A stretch of 64,000 bases of DNA. It comes from Streptomyces ferrugineus (GTDB lineage: Bacteria; Actinomycetota; Actinomycetes; Streptomycetales; Streptomycetaceae). Both the position numbers and the translations under genes were made by a program. Of this stretch, positions 20,199 to 30,243 are shown piece after piece; the first letter of the stretch is position 1; each line of letters begins with the position of its first letter. A model generated the notes under the pieces. The model made no database searches. It was not told where the DNA came from and saw nothing but the letters and a program-made list of their open reading frames with translations. The stretch covers positions 806,001 through 870,000 of the forward strand of contig NZ_CP063373.1 in the NCBI RefSeq assembly GCF_015160855.1, given 5' to 3'.

Positions 20199-20468
20199 TC
20201 AGTCCAACCGCTGCCCGCGGCTTTCGGCCACGCGGAGAGCATCGTGCAGAGCCTCGGTCAACCGTTCGGCGAGGAAGCGGAGTTCGCCGTGCGGTGCGTC
20301 CGACAACATCTCATGGGCGTGGGTGAGGAGTTGTGTGCCCATGTCGAGCTGGATGGACTCTGTGGCGTCAGCGAGGCGGGACACGGGGCCGCCGTGGTCG
20401 TCGGTGATCAGGTAACACGGTTTGCCCTCGGGGCCGGACCAGGGCAGCAGTCGGGGCGGATGCGTCAC
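20199..20468 (-). CDS. Small hypothetical protein, second gene of a GntR-linked pair
   Basis: 89 residues from GTG 20468, preceded by GGAGG four bases upstream and overlapping the stop of the previous gene by four bases (GTGA), so the two are translationally coupled. The sequence (MTHPPRLLPWSGPEGKPCYL...TESIQLDMGTQLLTHAHEML...) is acidic and largely alpha-helical in its second half. I do not recognise a domain. Pairs of this kind next to a divergent short GntR repressor recur in Streptomyces genomes; role unknown. Confidence 0.75.
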   Translation of the reverse strand: MTHPPRLLPWSGPEGKPCYLITDDHGGPVSRLADATESIQLDMGTQLLTHAHEMLSDAPHGELRFLAERLTEALHDALRVAESRGQRLD

Positions 20469-20776
20469 GCGACCTCCATCCCGTGAACCCAGTACGGCCC
20501 GGGCATGTCCAACCCGAGGGTCGCCATGGCCAGTTCCCGTCGCCGCTGGCGTTGTTCGTGGGCGGCGAGATAGGGGCGTACGGACCTGGTGGCGGCGCCG
20601 TCGAGCGGGGCGGTGGCGTGGGGGCCGTATGGGCTGCGGTGGGTGGGGAGGGTGGGTGCGGTTCGCGTTGGGGGAGGGGGTGCGGGTGTTGGGTGGCTCG
20701 GGTGGGCGCGGTGTTTGCCTCGTCCGGTGAGTAGGAGGCTCACCCAAGTGATGAGACGGCCGATAAGGTCGCTCAT
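20465..20776 (-). CDS. Small hypothetical protein with N-terminal hydrophobic helix
   Basis: 103 residues from ATG 20776, with AGGAG eight bases upstream. N-terminal MSDLIGRLITWVSLLLTGRG could be a short membrane or amphipathic helix; a Pro/Thr/Ala-rich middle follows, then a basic helix (AAHEQRQRRRELAMATLGLD). No recognised domain. First gene of the two-gene unit and divergent from the GntR gene, with the repeated ACCGCAG operator between them, which suggests control by that repressor. Confidence 0.75.
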   Translation of the reverse strand: MSDLIGRLITWVSLLLTGRGKHRAHPSHPTPAPPPPTRTAPTLPTHRSPYGPHATAPLDGAATRSVRPYLAAHEQRQRRRELAMATLGLDMPGPYWVHGMEVA

Positions 20777-20868
20777 GTCATCAGCTCCTGTCTGGTTTGG
20801 CTGGTGGCCATGCCCCCGGACGGCTCCACCCGTCGCGGGGGTCTCTGCGAGCATGCTTGTTCGTGGTC

Positions 20869-20904
20869 TACCGCAGTCTACTGCGGTCGCACGGTATACC
20901 GCAG
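20869..20904. promoter_or_regulatory. Double operator for the GntR repressor
   Basis: ACCGCAGTCTACTGCGGT (20870-20887) is a perfect 8-bp inverted repeat, and CGGTATACCG (20892-20901) is a perfect palindrome 4 bases on. The half-site TACCGCAG occurs at 20869-20876 and again at 20897-20904. It lies 19 bases upstream of the GntR start codon, between divergent genes, a typical autoregulation site. Confidence 0.75.
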
Positions 20905-20922
20905 AGTTTTAGCGTCAACTGC

Positions 20923-21186
20923 ATGAGCCCCGAGCTTGACCGAACCCGGCCCGTCTGGCGCCAGGTCGCCGCAGCCATCGTCACCCGCATTGCCGAGGGG
21001 CAGTACCCAGTAGGTGCTCGTGTGCCCTCGGTCGTAGAGCTGTCGACCGAGTTCGGTATCGCGGCATCGACTGCGCAGAAGGCGCTGACCCATCTCAAGA
21101 CGGAGGGGCTCATCCGGGCCGAGGTCGGCCTCGGCTCCTTCGTAGCCAAGCTCCCCGAGAAACCCTCCGAAGCAGGCGACGCATAG
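20923..21186 (+). CDS. Minimal GntR-family repressor (DNA-binding domain only)
   Basis: 87 residues from ATG 20923. It is almost only the winged helix-turn-helix: PVWRQVAAAIVTRIAEGQYPVGARVPSV, STEFGIAASTAQKAL, LIRAEVGLGSFV. The ligand-binding C-terminal domain of normal GntR proteins (about 230 residues) is absent, as in the short KorSA/YtrA-like regulators of Streptomyces. No clear Shine-Dalgarno site is seen. Its stop is separated by one base from the next start, so it shares a transcript with the nucleotidyltransferase-like gene. Confidence 0.9.
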   Translation: MSPELDRTRPVWRQVAAAIVTRIAEGQYPVGARVPSVVELSTEFGIAASTAQKALTHLKTEGLIRAEVGLGSFVAKLPEKPSEAGDA

Positions 21187-21187
21187 C

Positions 21188-21790
21188 GTGCCCGGCCGGC
21201 TTCCGGTGGATGAGCAACTCGACACCCTGCGCGCGATGCTGTCGCGCAACGACGTCCTGATGGAGGTACTGACCCGGACCGCGAGGCTGGAGCTTCCCGG
21301 CTGGTACGTGACAGCCGGGTGTCTCTTCCAGACCGTCTGGAACGTGGTCACGGATCGTCCGCCGACCCACGGCATCAGGGACTACGACGTCTTCTACTTC
21401 GACGGCGCCGATCTGTCGTGGGAGGCGGAGGACGAGGTGATCCAAGCCGGGCGGGAGGTCTTCGCCGGCCTGCCCGCGGAGGTCGAGATCCGCAACGAGG
21501 CTCGCGTTCACCTCTGGTACGAGGACAAGTTCGGGGTCCCCTGCCCGCCGTACGCATCCTCCGAGGCGGCGATCGACAGCTTCGCGGCGACGACGTGCTG
21601 TCTCGGCATACGCCTGGAGGCGGAGGGACGGTGGCGGGTGTACGCGCCGCACGGTCTGGCGGACGTGTTCAACCTCGTCGTCCGTCCTAACCCGGTGCTC
21701 GCCCCGCCGTCGGTGTATGAGGAGAAGGCGGCACGGTGGCTGGAGCACTGGCCCGAGCTGACGGTACTGGACTGGCCGCGGCCGAGATGA
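21188..21790 (+). CDS. Nucleotidyltransferase-like protein (NTP_transf_6 type)
   Basis: 200 residues, GTG 21188, one base after the GntR stop. Visible motifs: YVTAGCLFQTVWN, a GIRDYDVFYFD segment (about 65-75) that holds the acidic pair expected to bind metal, then EVEIRNEARVHLWYEDKFG and the conserved C-terminal part with two cysteines (ATTCCLGIRL). This matches the family of putative nucleotidyltransferases once called DUF925; no substrate is known. The coupling to a GntR repressor rather than to a metabolic gene is notable. Confidence 0.85.
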   Translation: MPGRLPVDEQLDTLRAMLSRNDVLMEVLTRTARLELPGWYVTAGCLFQTVWNVVTDRPPTHGIRDYDVFYFDGADLSWEAEDEVIQAGREVFAGLPAEVEIRNEARVHLWYEDKFGVPCPPYASSEAAIDSFAATTCCLGIRLEAEGRWRVYAPHGLADVFNLVVRPNPVLAPPSVYEEKAARWLEHWPELTVLDWPRPR

Positions 21791-21845
21791 GGGGTGGCAG
21801 GTCGCCTCGTAGGGTGGCAGACGAGCTATCCGAGGAGCCCTGACC

Positions 21846-22970
21846 ATGCCCCTGCGCGTCCAGTCCATCTCCCGCGAGCAGCACCTGGCCTTCGTGGCGG
21901 GCCGGGCCTCCGCCAGCCATATGCAGGTGCCGTCCTGGGGCGAGGTGAAGCCGGACTGGCGGGCGGAGAGCCTGGGCTGGTTCGACCCGGAGGGGCGGCT
22001 GGTGGGGGCGGGGCTCGTGCTCTACCGTCCGCTGCCGAAGCTGAAGCGGTACCTGGCCTATCTGCCCGAGGGGCCGGTGATCGACTGGCACGCGCCCGAT
22101 CTCGTGGAGCGCTGGCTGGAGCCGATGCTCGCCCACCTCAAGGGCGAGGGCGCCTTCTCCGTGAAGATGGGCCCGCCCGTCGTCGCGCGGCGCTGGAGCC
22201 CCGAGGCGGTGAAGGCGGCCATCGCCGACCCGGCCGCGCGGAGGCTGCTGGACGCGGAGCCGACGTCGTGCGAACAGTCGGCCCTCGACATCGCCGACCG
22301 GCTGCGGCGGTCCGGCTGGCGGCAGACCGAGCCGGGCGGCGAGGAGGGCTTCGCGGCCGGGCAGCCGCGGTACGTCTGCCAGGTGCCGTTCGCCGGCCGG
22401 ACGCCGGCCGACATCCACCGCGGCCTCAACCAGCAGTGGCGGCGCAACATCAAGAAGGCCGACAAGGCGGGCGTCAAGATCGTGCAGGGCGGCTACGACG
22501 ACCTGCCCGTCTTCTACGAGCTCTACGCCGAGACCGCCGAACGGGACCGTTTCGTCCCCCGCCCGCTGCCCTACTTCCAGCGCATGTGGACCGCGCTCAC
22601 CGCCGAGCACCCCGACCGCATGCGGCTCTACCTCGCCCACCACGACGGCGACACCCTCGCCGCCGCCACCATGCTCACCGTCGGCGAACACGTCTGGTAC
22701 TCCTACGGCGCCTCCACCAGCCGCAAGCGCGAGGTCCAGCCCAACAACGCCATGCAGTGGCGGATGATGTGCGACGCCCATGAACTCGGCGCCGCCGTCT
22801 ACGACTTCCGCGGCATCACCGACACCCTGGAGGAGTCCAACCACCTCCTGGGCCTGCTGCGGTTCAAGGTGGGCGCCGGGGGCGAGGCGGTCGAGTACCT
22901 GGGGGAGTGGGACTTCCCGCTCAACCGGCTGCTGCACAGGGCGTTGGACCTGTACATGGCGCGGCGGTAG
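21846..22970 (+). CDS. FemX/FemA-like peptidoglycan bridge aminoacyltransferase
   Basis: 374 residues, ATG 21846 with GAGGAGCCCTGACC upstream. Two GNAT-like halves as in Fem ligases, with a basic helical arm between (LNQQWRRNIKKADKAGVKI) and YDFRGI...LGLLRFKVG at the C-terminus, family hallmarks. Such enzymes move an amino acid from aminoacyl-tRNA to the lysine/diaminopimelate side chain of lipid II at the inner membrane face; in Streptomyces the first bridge residue is glycine, added by FemX-type ligases. Cytosolic. It stands alone by spacing. Whether this copy makes the main bridge or is a paralogue cannot be told here. Confidence 0.88.
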   Translation: MPLRVQSISREQHLAFVAGRASASHMQVPSWGEVKPDWRAESLGWFDPEGRLVGAGLVLYRPLPKLKRYLAYLPEGPVIDWHAPDLVERWLEPMLAHLKGEGAFSVKMGPPVVARRWSPEAVKAAIADPAARRLLDAEPTSCEQSALDIADRLRRSGWRQTEPGGEEGFAAGQPRYVCQVPFAGRTPADIHRGLNQQWRRNIKKADKAGVKIVQGGYDDLPVFYELYAETAERDRFVPRPLPYFQRMWTALTAEHPDRMRLYLAHHDGDTLAAATMLTVGEHVWYSYGASTSRKREVQPNNAMQWRMMCDAHELGAAVYDFRGITDTLEESNHLLGLLRFKVGAGGEAVEYLGEWDFPLNRLLHRALDLYMARR

Positions 22971-23104
22971 TCGCAGCCCTCCGCCCACCCGTCCACACTC
23001 TGGGACAGTGGCATAACGGGTTCACGCACCTGACAGGGTCCATTACCCTGGACTCGAAAGTGCAGCACGCTGAACGAACCCGCGCCGAGCCCCCTGGAAC
23101 GCCC

Positions 23105-24061
23105 GTGAGCACCCCTGACGCCGCCACCACACCGAGCGCACCGACCCGTGCCCGGACCGTCCCCGAGCCGACGGCCGGTGTCCCGCGCCGCTGGGGCTCG
23201 ATCGGTCCGGTGGGCCTGGTGCTCGCCGGGGGGATCTCGGTGCAGTTCGGCGGCGCCCTCGCGGTGAGCCTGATGCCCCGGGCCGGCGCGCTCGGTGTGG
23301 TGGCGCTGCGGCTGCTGGTGGCGGCGGTCGTGCTGCTGGTGGTCTGCCGGCCCCGGCTGCGCGGACACTCCCGCGTCGACTGGGGCACGGTGGTCGTCTT
23401 CGGTATCACCATGGCCGCGATGAACGGCCTCTTCTACCAGTCGGTCGCCCGCATCCCGCTGGGCCCCGCGGTCACCCTGGAGGTCCTCGGCCCGCTCGCC
23501 CTGTCCGTCCTGACGTCGCGCCGCGCGGTCAACTTCCTCTGGGCCGGACTCGCCCTCGCCGGGGTCTTCCTCCTCAGCGGCGGAGGCTTCGACAGCCTCG
23601 ACCCCCTGGGTGTCGCCTTTGCCCTGGGTGCCGGCGCCATGTGGGCGGCCTACATAGTCTTCAGCGCCCGCACGGGCCGACGTTTCCCCCAGGCCGACGG
23701 GCTCGCCCTCGCGATGGCGGTGGGGGCCGTACTGTTCCTGCCCCTGGGGATCGCCGAATCGGGTCCGAAGCTCACCGACCCGGTGACCATCGCCCTCGGC
23801 GCGGCCGTGGCGATCCTCTCCTCGGTCCTTCCCTACACCCTCGAACTCCTCGCCCTGCGCCGCCTGCCCGCGCCGACCTTCGCCATCCTGATGAGCCTGG
23901 AGCCGGCCATCGCCGCCACCGCCGGCTTCCTCGTCCTCGACCAGGCCCTCTCCGCCATGCAGGCCCTGGCCATCGCCCTGGTCATCGCGGCGAGCATGGG
24001 GGCGGTGCGGACGCAGGTGGGGCGGGGGAGGGCGAAGTCCGCGCGGGTCGGGAGCGGCTGA
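23105..24061 (+). CDS. EamA/DMT-family transporter
   Basis: 318 residues from GTG 23105; longer in-frame starts upstream run through non-conserved sequence. Ten membrane helices in two EamA halves (GLVLAGGISVQFGGALAV...; LGVAFALGAGAMWAAYIVFSARTGRRFP...). The conserved MSLEPAIAATAGFLVLDQALS segment near the end is typical of the RhtA/threonine-homoserine exporter branch. Substrate not determined. Isolated by position. Confidence 0.9.
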   Translation: MSTPDAATTPSAPTRARTVPEPTAGVPRRWGSIGPVGLVLAGGISVQFGGALAVSLMPRAGALGVVALRLLVAAVVLLVVCRPRLRGHSRVDWGTVVVFGITMAAMNGLFYQSVARIPLGPAVTLEVLGPLALSVLTSRRAVNFLWAGLALAGVFLLSGGGFDSLDPLGVAFALGAGAMWAAYIVFSARTGRRFPQADGLALAMAVGAVLFLPLGIAESGPKLTDPVTIALGAAVAILSSVLPYTLELLALRRLPAPTFAILMSLEPAIAATAGFLVLDQALSAMQALAIALVIAASMGAVRTQVGRGRAKSARVGSG

Positions 24062-24138
24062 GGTCCACCGCGGTTCGGGGGCACCCGAAGGGCTCAGCGG
24101 GGTTCGCCGTCCCGGACATGAAACAGCCCTCGATTAAT

Positions 24139-24152
24139 GCAAGCACGCTTGC
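24139..24152. promoter_or_regulatory. Probable TetR operator of the Atu-like operon
   Basis: GCAAGCACGCTTGC: perfect 6-bp arms with a 2-base centre, about 90 bases upstream of the first gene of the operon, in an A/T-rich patch (TTAATGC...TTGTTTTAG) that stands out in this genome. The operon's last gene is a TetR regulator, the natural candidate to bind here. Confidence 0.65.
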
Positions 24153-24242
24153 TTGTTTTAGCCCGCACTGCCATGCTCCTCACCACGCCGCACCACCCCC
24201 CGCACCACCCCGCACACCGCCGTGCCCCGAGGGGAGCGCACC

Positions 24243-25033
24243 GTGTCCGATCCGATGCTCGTGTTCGACGATCTGCGCGAGGAGAGCGAGGAACTCGACC
24301 GGCTGGTGGCCGAGCTGAGCCCCGGGCAGTGGGCGCTCGCCACCCCGGCCCCCGGCTGGAGCGTCGCCCATCAGATCGCACACCTCGCCTGGACGGACCA
24401 CTCGGCGCTGCTGGCGGTGACCGACGTGGACGCGTTCCACACACTGGTGGAGAAGGCGCTGGTGGCACCGGGGTCCTTCGTCGACGACGGGGCGGCGGAG
24501 GGGGCCCAGCTGGCGCCCGCCGAGTTGCTGAAGGAGTGGCGCGAGGGCAGGGCGGCCCTCGACACGGCGCTGCGCGCGGCGCCGCGCGGCGCCAGGTTCC
24601 CCTGGTACGGCCCGCCCATGTCCGCCGCCTCCATGGCCACGGCCCGACTTATGGAGACCTGGGCCCACGGCCTGGACGTCTCCGATGCACTCGGTGTGGT
24701 GCGCACACCCACCGACCGGCTCAGGCATGTGGTGTGGATCGGGGTACGGACGCGGGACTTCGCCTTCGGCGTGCATGGACTCCCGGCGCCGATCGACGAC
24801 TTCCGCATCGAACTCGTGGCGCCCTCCGGTGAGATATGGGCCTACGGCCCCGAAGACGCCCCGCAGCGCGTCACCGGCCCGGCGCTCGACTTCTGCCTCC
24901 TGGTCACCCAGCGCGCCCACCGCTCCGACCTGGCCCTGCGCGCCGAAGGCCCCGACGCCGACCGCTGGTTCGACATCGCCCAGGTCTTCGCGGGCCCACC
25001 CGGCGAGGGCCGGGCGCCGAAGGGAGCCGCCCG

Positions 25034-25037
<4 letters not shown>
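24243..25037 (+). CDS. TIGR03084-family (DinB/MDMPI-like fold) protein
   Basis: 264 residues from GTG 24243, with GGGGAG six bases upstream. N-terminal four-helix DinB/maleylpyruvate-isomerase-like domain with metal-ligand histidines (WSVAHQIAHLAWTDH, about residues 40-55; LMETWAHGLDV, near 140) and a small C-terminal domain. In actinobacteria this family is regularly found as first gene of AtuA-like acyl-CoA operons, but the reaction is unknown; related proteins use mycothiol. The stop overlaps the next start by four bases (GTGA). Confidence 0.88.
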
Positions 25038-26712
<1,675 letters not shown>

Positions 26713-26716
<4 letters not shown>

Positions 26717-28311
26717 CCGTCCTCGCCTCGTCCCTGGACCCGACGAGCCCCGCATACGCGGCCAACCGCGAGGCCATGCTCGGCAAGCTCGCCGACCTCG
26801 ACACCGAGCACGCCAAGGCGCTCGCCGGCGGCGGCCCCAAGTACGTCGAACGGCACCGCGGGCGCGGCAAGCTCCTCGCCCGTGAGCGCATCGAGCTGCT
26901 CCTCGACCCGGACACACCGTTCCTGGAGCTGTCTCCGCTGGCCGCCTGGGGCAGCGACCACACGGTCGGCGCCTCGCTCGTCACCGGCATCGGGGTCGTC
27001 GAGGGCGTGGAGTGCCTGATCACCGCCAACGACCCGACCGTGCGCGGCGGCGCGAGCAACCCCTGGTCGCTGAAGAAGGCCCTGCGCGCCAACGACATCG
27101 CCCTCGCCAACCGGCTGCCCTGCGTCAACCTCGTCGAGTCGGGCGGCGCCGACCTGCCCTCCCAGAAGGAGATCTTCATCCCCGGCGGCGCCGTCTTCCG
27201 GGACCTGACACGGCTGTCGGCGGCCGGCATCCCCACCGTCGCGGTCGTCTTCGGCAACTCGACGGCGGGCGGCGCCTACGTCCCCGGCATGTCCGACCAC
27301 GTGATCATGGTCAAGGAGCGCGCCAAGGTGTTCCTCGGCGGCCCGCCCCTGGTGAAGATGGCCACCGGCGAGGAGAGCGACGACGAGTCGCTGGGCGGCG
27401 CCGAGATGCACGCGCGCGTGTCGGGTCTCGCCGACTACTTCGCCGTCGACGAACCGGACGCCCTGCGCCAGGCACGGCGCGTCGTCGCCCGCCTCAACCA
27501 CCGCAAGGCGTACGCCGATCCGGGCCCGGCCGCGCCGCCCGAGTACGACCCGGACGAACTCCTCGGCATCGTCCCCGGCGATCTGCGCACCCCCTTCGAC
27601 CCGCGCGAGGTCATCGCCCGGATCGTGGACGCCTCCGACTTCGACGAGTTCAAGCCGATGTACGGCACGAGCCTGACGACGGGCTGGGCGGCCCTGCACG
27701 GCTATCCGGTCGGCGTGCTGGCGAACGCCCAGGGGGTCTTGTTCAGCGAGGAGTCGCAAAAGGCGGCCCAGTTCATCCAGCTCGCCAACCAGCGCGACAT
27801 CCCCCTCCTCTTCCTGCACAACACCACCGGCTACATGGTCGGCAGCCAGTACGAGCAGGGCGGCATCATCAAGCACGGCGCGATGATGATCAACGCGGTC
27901 AGCAACAGCCGCGTGCCCCATCTCTCCGTCCTCATGGGCGCGTCCTACGGCGCCGGCCACTACGGCATGTGCGGCCGCGCCTACGACCCCCGCTTCCTGT
28001 TCGCCTGGCCCAGCGCCAAGTCGGCCGTCATGGGCCCCCAGCAGCTCGCCGGCGTGCTCTCGATCGTCGCCCGCCAGTCGGCCGCCGCGAAGGGACAGCC
28101 CTACGACGAGGAGGGCGACGCGGCCCTTCGCGCCATGGTGGAGCAGCAGATCGAGTCGGAGTCGCTGCCCATGTTCCTGTCCGGGCGGCTTTACGACGAC
28201 GGCGTCATAGATCCGCGCGACACCCGCACGGTCCTCGGCATGTGTCTGTCCGCCATCCACACCGCGCCGTACGAGGGCGCGCGCGGTGGCTTCGGCGTCT
28301 TCCGGATGTGA
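26713..28311 (+). CDS. Acyl-CoA carboxylase, carboxyltransferase (beta) subunit
   Basis: 532 residues from GTG 26713 (4-base overlap). Two crotonase-like carboxyltransferase halves: N part with NDPTVRGGASNPWSLKK and ESGGADLPSQ, C part with FLHNTTGYMVGSQYEQGGIIKHGAKM-like segment and GASYGAGHYGMCGRAYDPRFLF. The N-terminal PKYVERHRGRGKLLARERIELLLD is typical of MccB/AtuC/LiuB. It transfers CO2 from carboxybiotin on the next gene product to a branched unsaturated acyl-CoA (methylcrotonyl- or geranyl-CoA type). Glycine-rich pockets GNSTAGGAYVPGMSD and GASYGAGHYG bind the acyl-CoA and biotin. Confidence 0.94.
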
Positions 28312-28321
28312 GGGAACACCG

Positions 28322-30163
28322 GTGATCACTTCTGTGCTCGTGGCCAACCGGGGCGAGATCGCCTGCCGGGTCTTCCGCACCTGTCGTGAGTGGGGCATCC
28401 GGACCGTCGCCGTGCATTCCGACGCCGACGACAACGCCCTGCACACGCGCGTGGCCGACACGGCGGTACGGCTGCCCGGAGCGGCGCCCTCCGACACGTA
28501 TCTGCGCGGCGACCTGATCGTGAAGGCGGCGCTCGCGACCGGCGCGGACGCGGTGCACCCCGGCTACGGCTTCCTCTCCGAGAACCCCGACTTCGCACGC
28601 GCCGTCCTCGACGCGGGCCTGCTGTGGATCGGCCCGCCCCCGGAGGCGATCGAGGCGATGGCCTCCAAGACGCGCGCGAAGGAACTGATGGGGCTGGCCC
28701 CCCTGGACGAGGTCACCGAGGCGGACCTGCCGGTACTGGTGAAGGCGGCCGCGGGCGGCGGCGGACGCGGCATGCGCGTCGTACGGCGACTGGCCGACCT
28801 GGACGCCGCACTCGAGGCCGCGCGCGCCGAGGCCCACAGCGCCTTCGGCGACGGCGAGGTCTTCGTCGAGCCCTACATCGAGAACGGCCGCCACGTCGAG
28901 GTGCAGATCCTCGCCGACACCCACGGCACGGTATGGACGCTCGGCACCCGCGACTGCTCCCTCCAGCGGCGCCACCAGAAGGTGATCGAGGAAGCCCCGG
29001 CACCCGGCCTGACACCCGAACTGACGGACTCCCTGTACGAGATGGCCGTACGCGCCGCGCGCGCCGTCGGCTATGTCGGCGCCGGCACCGTCGAGTTCCT
29101 CGTCGCCGGCGACAAGGCGCACTTCCTGGAGATGAACACCCGCCTCCAGGTCGAGCACCCCGTGACGGAAGCCGTCTTCGGCCTCGACCTGGTCGCGGAA
29201 CAGCTCCGCGTCGCCGAAGGCCACGCCCTGCCCGACGACCCGCCACACGCGCGTGGCCACGCGATCGAGGCCCGCCTCTACGCCGAGGACCCCGCCCAAG
29301 GCTGGGCCCCGCAGACCGGCACCCTGCACCGCCTCGCCGTACCCGACAGCGTCCGCCTGGACACCGGCTTCACCGACGGCGACACCATCGGCGTCCACTA
29401 CGACCCGATGCTCGCCAAGCTCGTCGCGTACGCCCCCACCCGCACCGCGGCGATCCGCAAGCTCGCGGGCGCCCTGGAACACGCCACGATCCACGGCCCC
29501 CGCACCAACCGGGACCTCCTCGTGCGCTCCCTGCGCCACGAGGAGTTCACGAGTGCCGCGATGGACACCGGCTTCTACGCCCGCCACCTCACCGCTCTCA
29601 CCACCCCGGTCCCCGACCCGCACGCCCCCCTGGCCGCCGCCCTCGCCGACACCCACGGCCGCTCCCGCTTCGGCGGCTGGCGCAACGTCCCCTCCCAGCC
29701 GCAGGTCAAGCGGTACGCGGTCGCAGACGAGGAGATCGAGGTCCGCTACCGGTACACGCGGGCGGGCCTGGAGGCGGACGGGGTGCGCGTCGTCCACGCC
29801 GACGCGGGTCGCGTCGTCCTCGAAGTGGACGGCGTACGACGGAACTTCGAGGTCGCCAGATACGGCGACGAGATCCACGTGAACGCCACGCGCCTCACCG
29901 CGCTACCCCGCTTCCCGGACCCGAAAGCCCAGCACGCACCGGGCTCGCTGCTCGCGCCGATGCCGGGGACGGTCGTACGCGTCGCCGAGGGCTTGACCGT
30001 AGGAGCGCCTGTGCGGGCCGGACAACCCCTGCTGTGGCTGGAGGCGATGAAGATGGAGCACAAGATCGCGGCGCCGGTCACAGGCACGCTCACGGCTTTG
30101 CATGCCGTACCTGGCCAGCAGGTGACGCTCGGCTCATTGCTGGCGGTGGTGCAAGAACCCTAG
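28322..30163 (+). CDS. Acyl-CoA carboxylase, biotin carboxylase / biotin carrier (alpha) subunit
   Basis: 613 residues from GTG 28322 with GAGGGA six bases upstream. Biotin carboxylase domains 1-440 (VLVANRGEIACRVFRT, HPGYGFLSENP, KAAAGGGGRGMRVV, FLEMNTRLQVEHPVTE), a linker domain, and a biotinyl domain at the end (LEAMKMEHKIAAP; biotinylated Lys in AMKM). The ATP-grasp B-domain entry is shortened: after KTRAKELM (residue 123) comes GLAPLDEV, where relatives carry roughly seven more residues (AGVP-type loop). The rest is intact, so it is probably still active. Stop codon TAG is fused to a dispersed repeat. Confidence 0.93.
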   Translation: MITSVLVANRGEIACRVFRTCREWGIRTVAVHSDADDNALHTRVADTAVRLPGAAPSDTYLRGDLIVKAALATGADAVHPGYGFLSENPDFARAVLDAGLLWIGPPPEAIEAMASKTRAKELMGLAPLDEVTEADLPVLVKAAAGGGGRGMRVVRRLADLDAALEAARAEAHSAFGDGEVFVEPYIENGRHVEVQILADTHGTVWTLGTRDCSLQRRHQKVIEEAPAPGLTPELTDSLYEMAVRAARAVGYVGAGTVEFLVAGDKAHFLEMNTRLQVEHPVTEAVFGLDLVAEQLRVAEGHALPDDPPHARGHAIEARLYAEDPAQGWAPQTGTLHRLAVPDSVRLDTGFTDGDTIGVHYDPMLAKLVAYAPTRTAAIRKLAGALEHATIHGPRTNRDLLVRSLRHEEFTSAAMDTGFYARHLTALTTPVPDPHAPLAAALADTHGRSRFGGWRNVPSQPQVKRYAVADEEIEVRYRYTRAGLEADGVRVVHADAGRVVLEVDGVRRNFEVARYGDEIHVNATRLTALPRFPDPKAQHAPGSLLAPMPGTVVRVAEGLTVGAPVRAGQPLLWLEAMKMEHKIAAPVTGTLTALHAVPGQQVTLGSLLAVVQEP

Positions 30164-30230
30164 GGGCGCGGGGCTGTATCGATTTGCGGCTCCGCCGCGT
30201 GAGCGCGACCAGCCACAACGAATCCGCACC
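30162..30230 (+). repeat. Copy A of a dispersed palindromic repeat
   Basis: Starts on the TAG stop of the carboxylase gene and fills the only real gap (80 bases) in the operon. Core GGGGCGCGGGGCTGT, TGCGGCTCCGCCGCG (itself a stem-loop) and GCGCGACCAGCCACAA. The same words recur in reverse orientation at 46025-46103 and partly at 55944-55996. Confidence 0.8.
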
Positions 30231-30243
30231 CGGAAGGAGTCCC

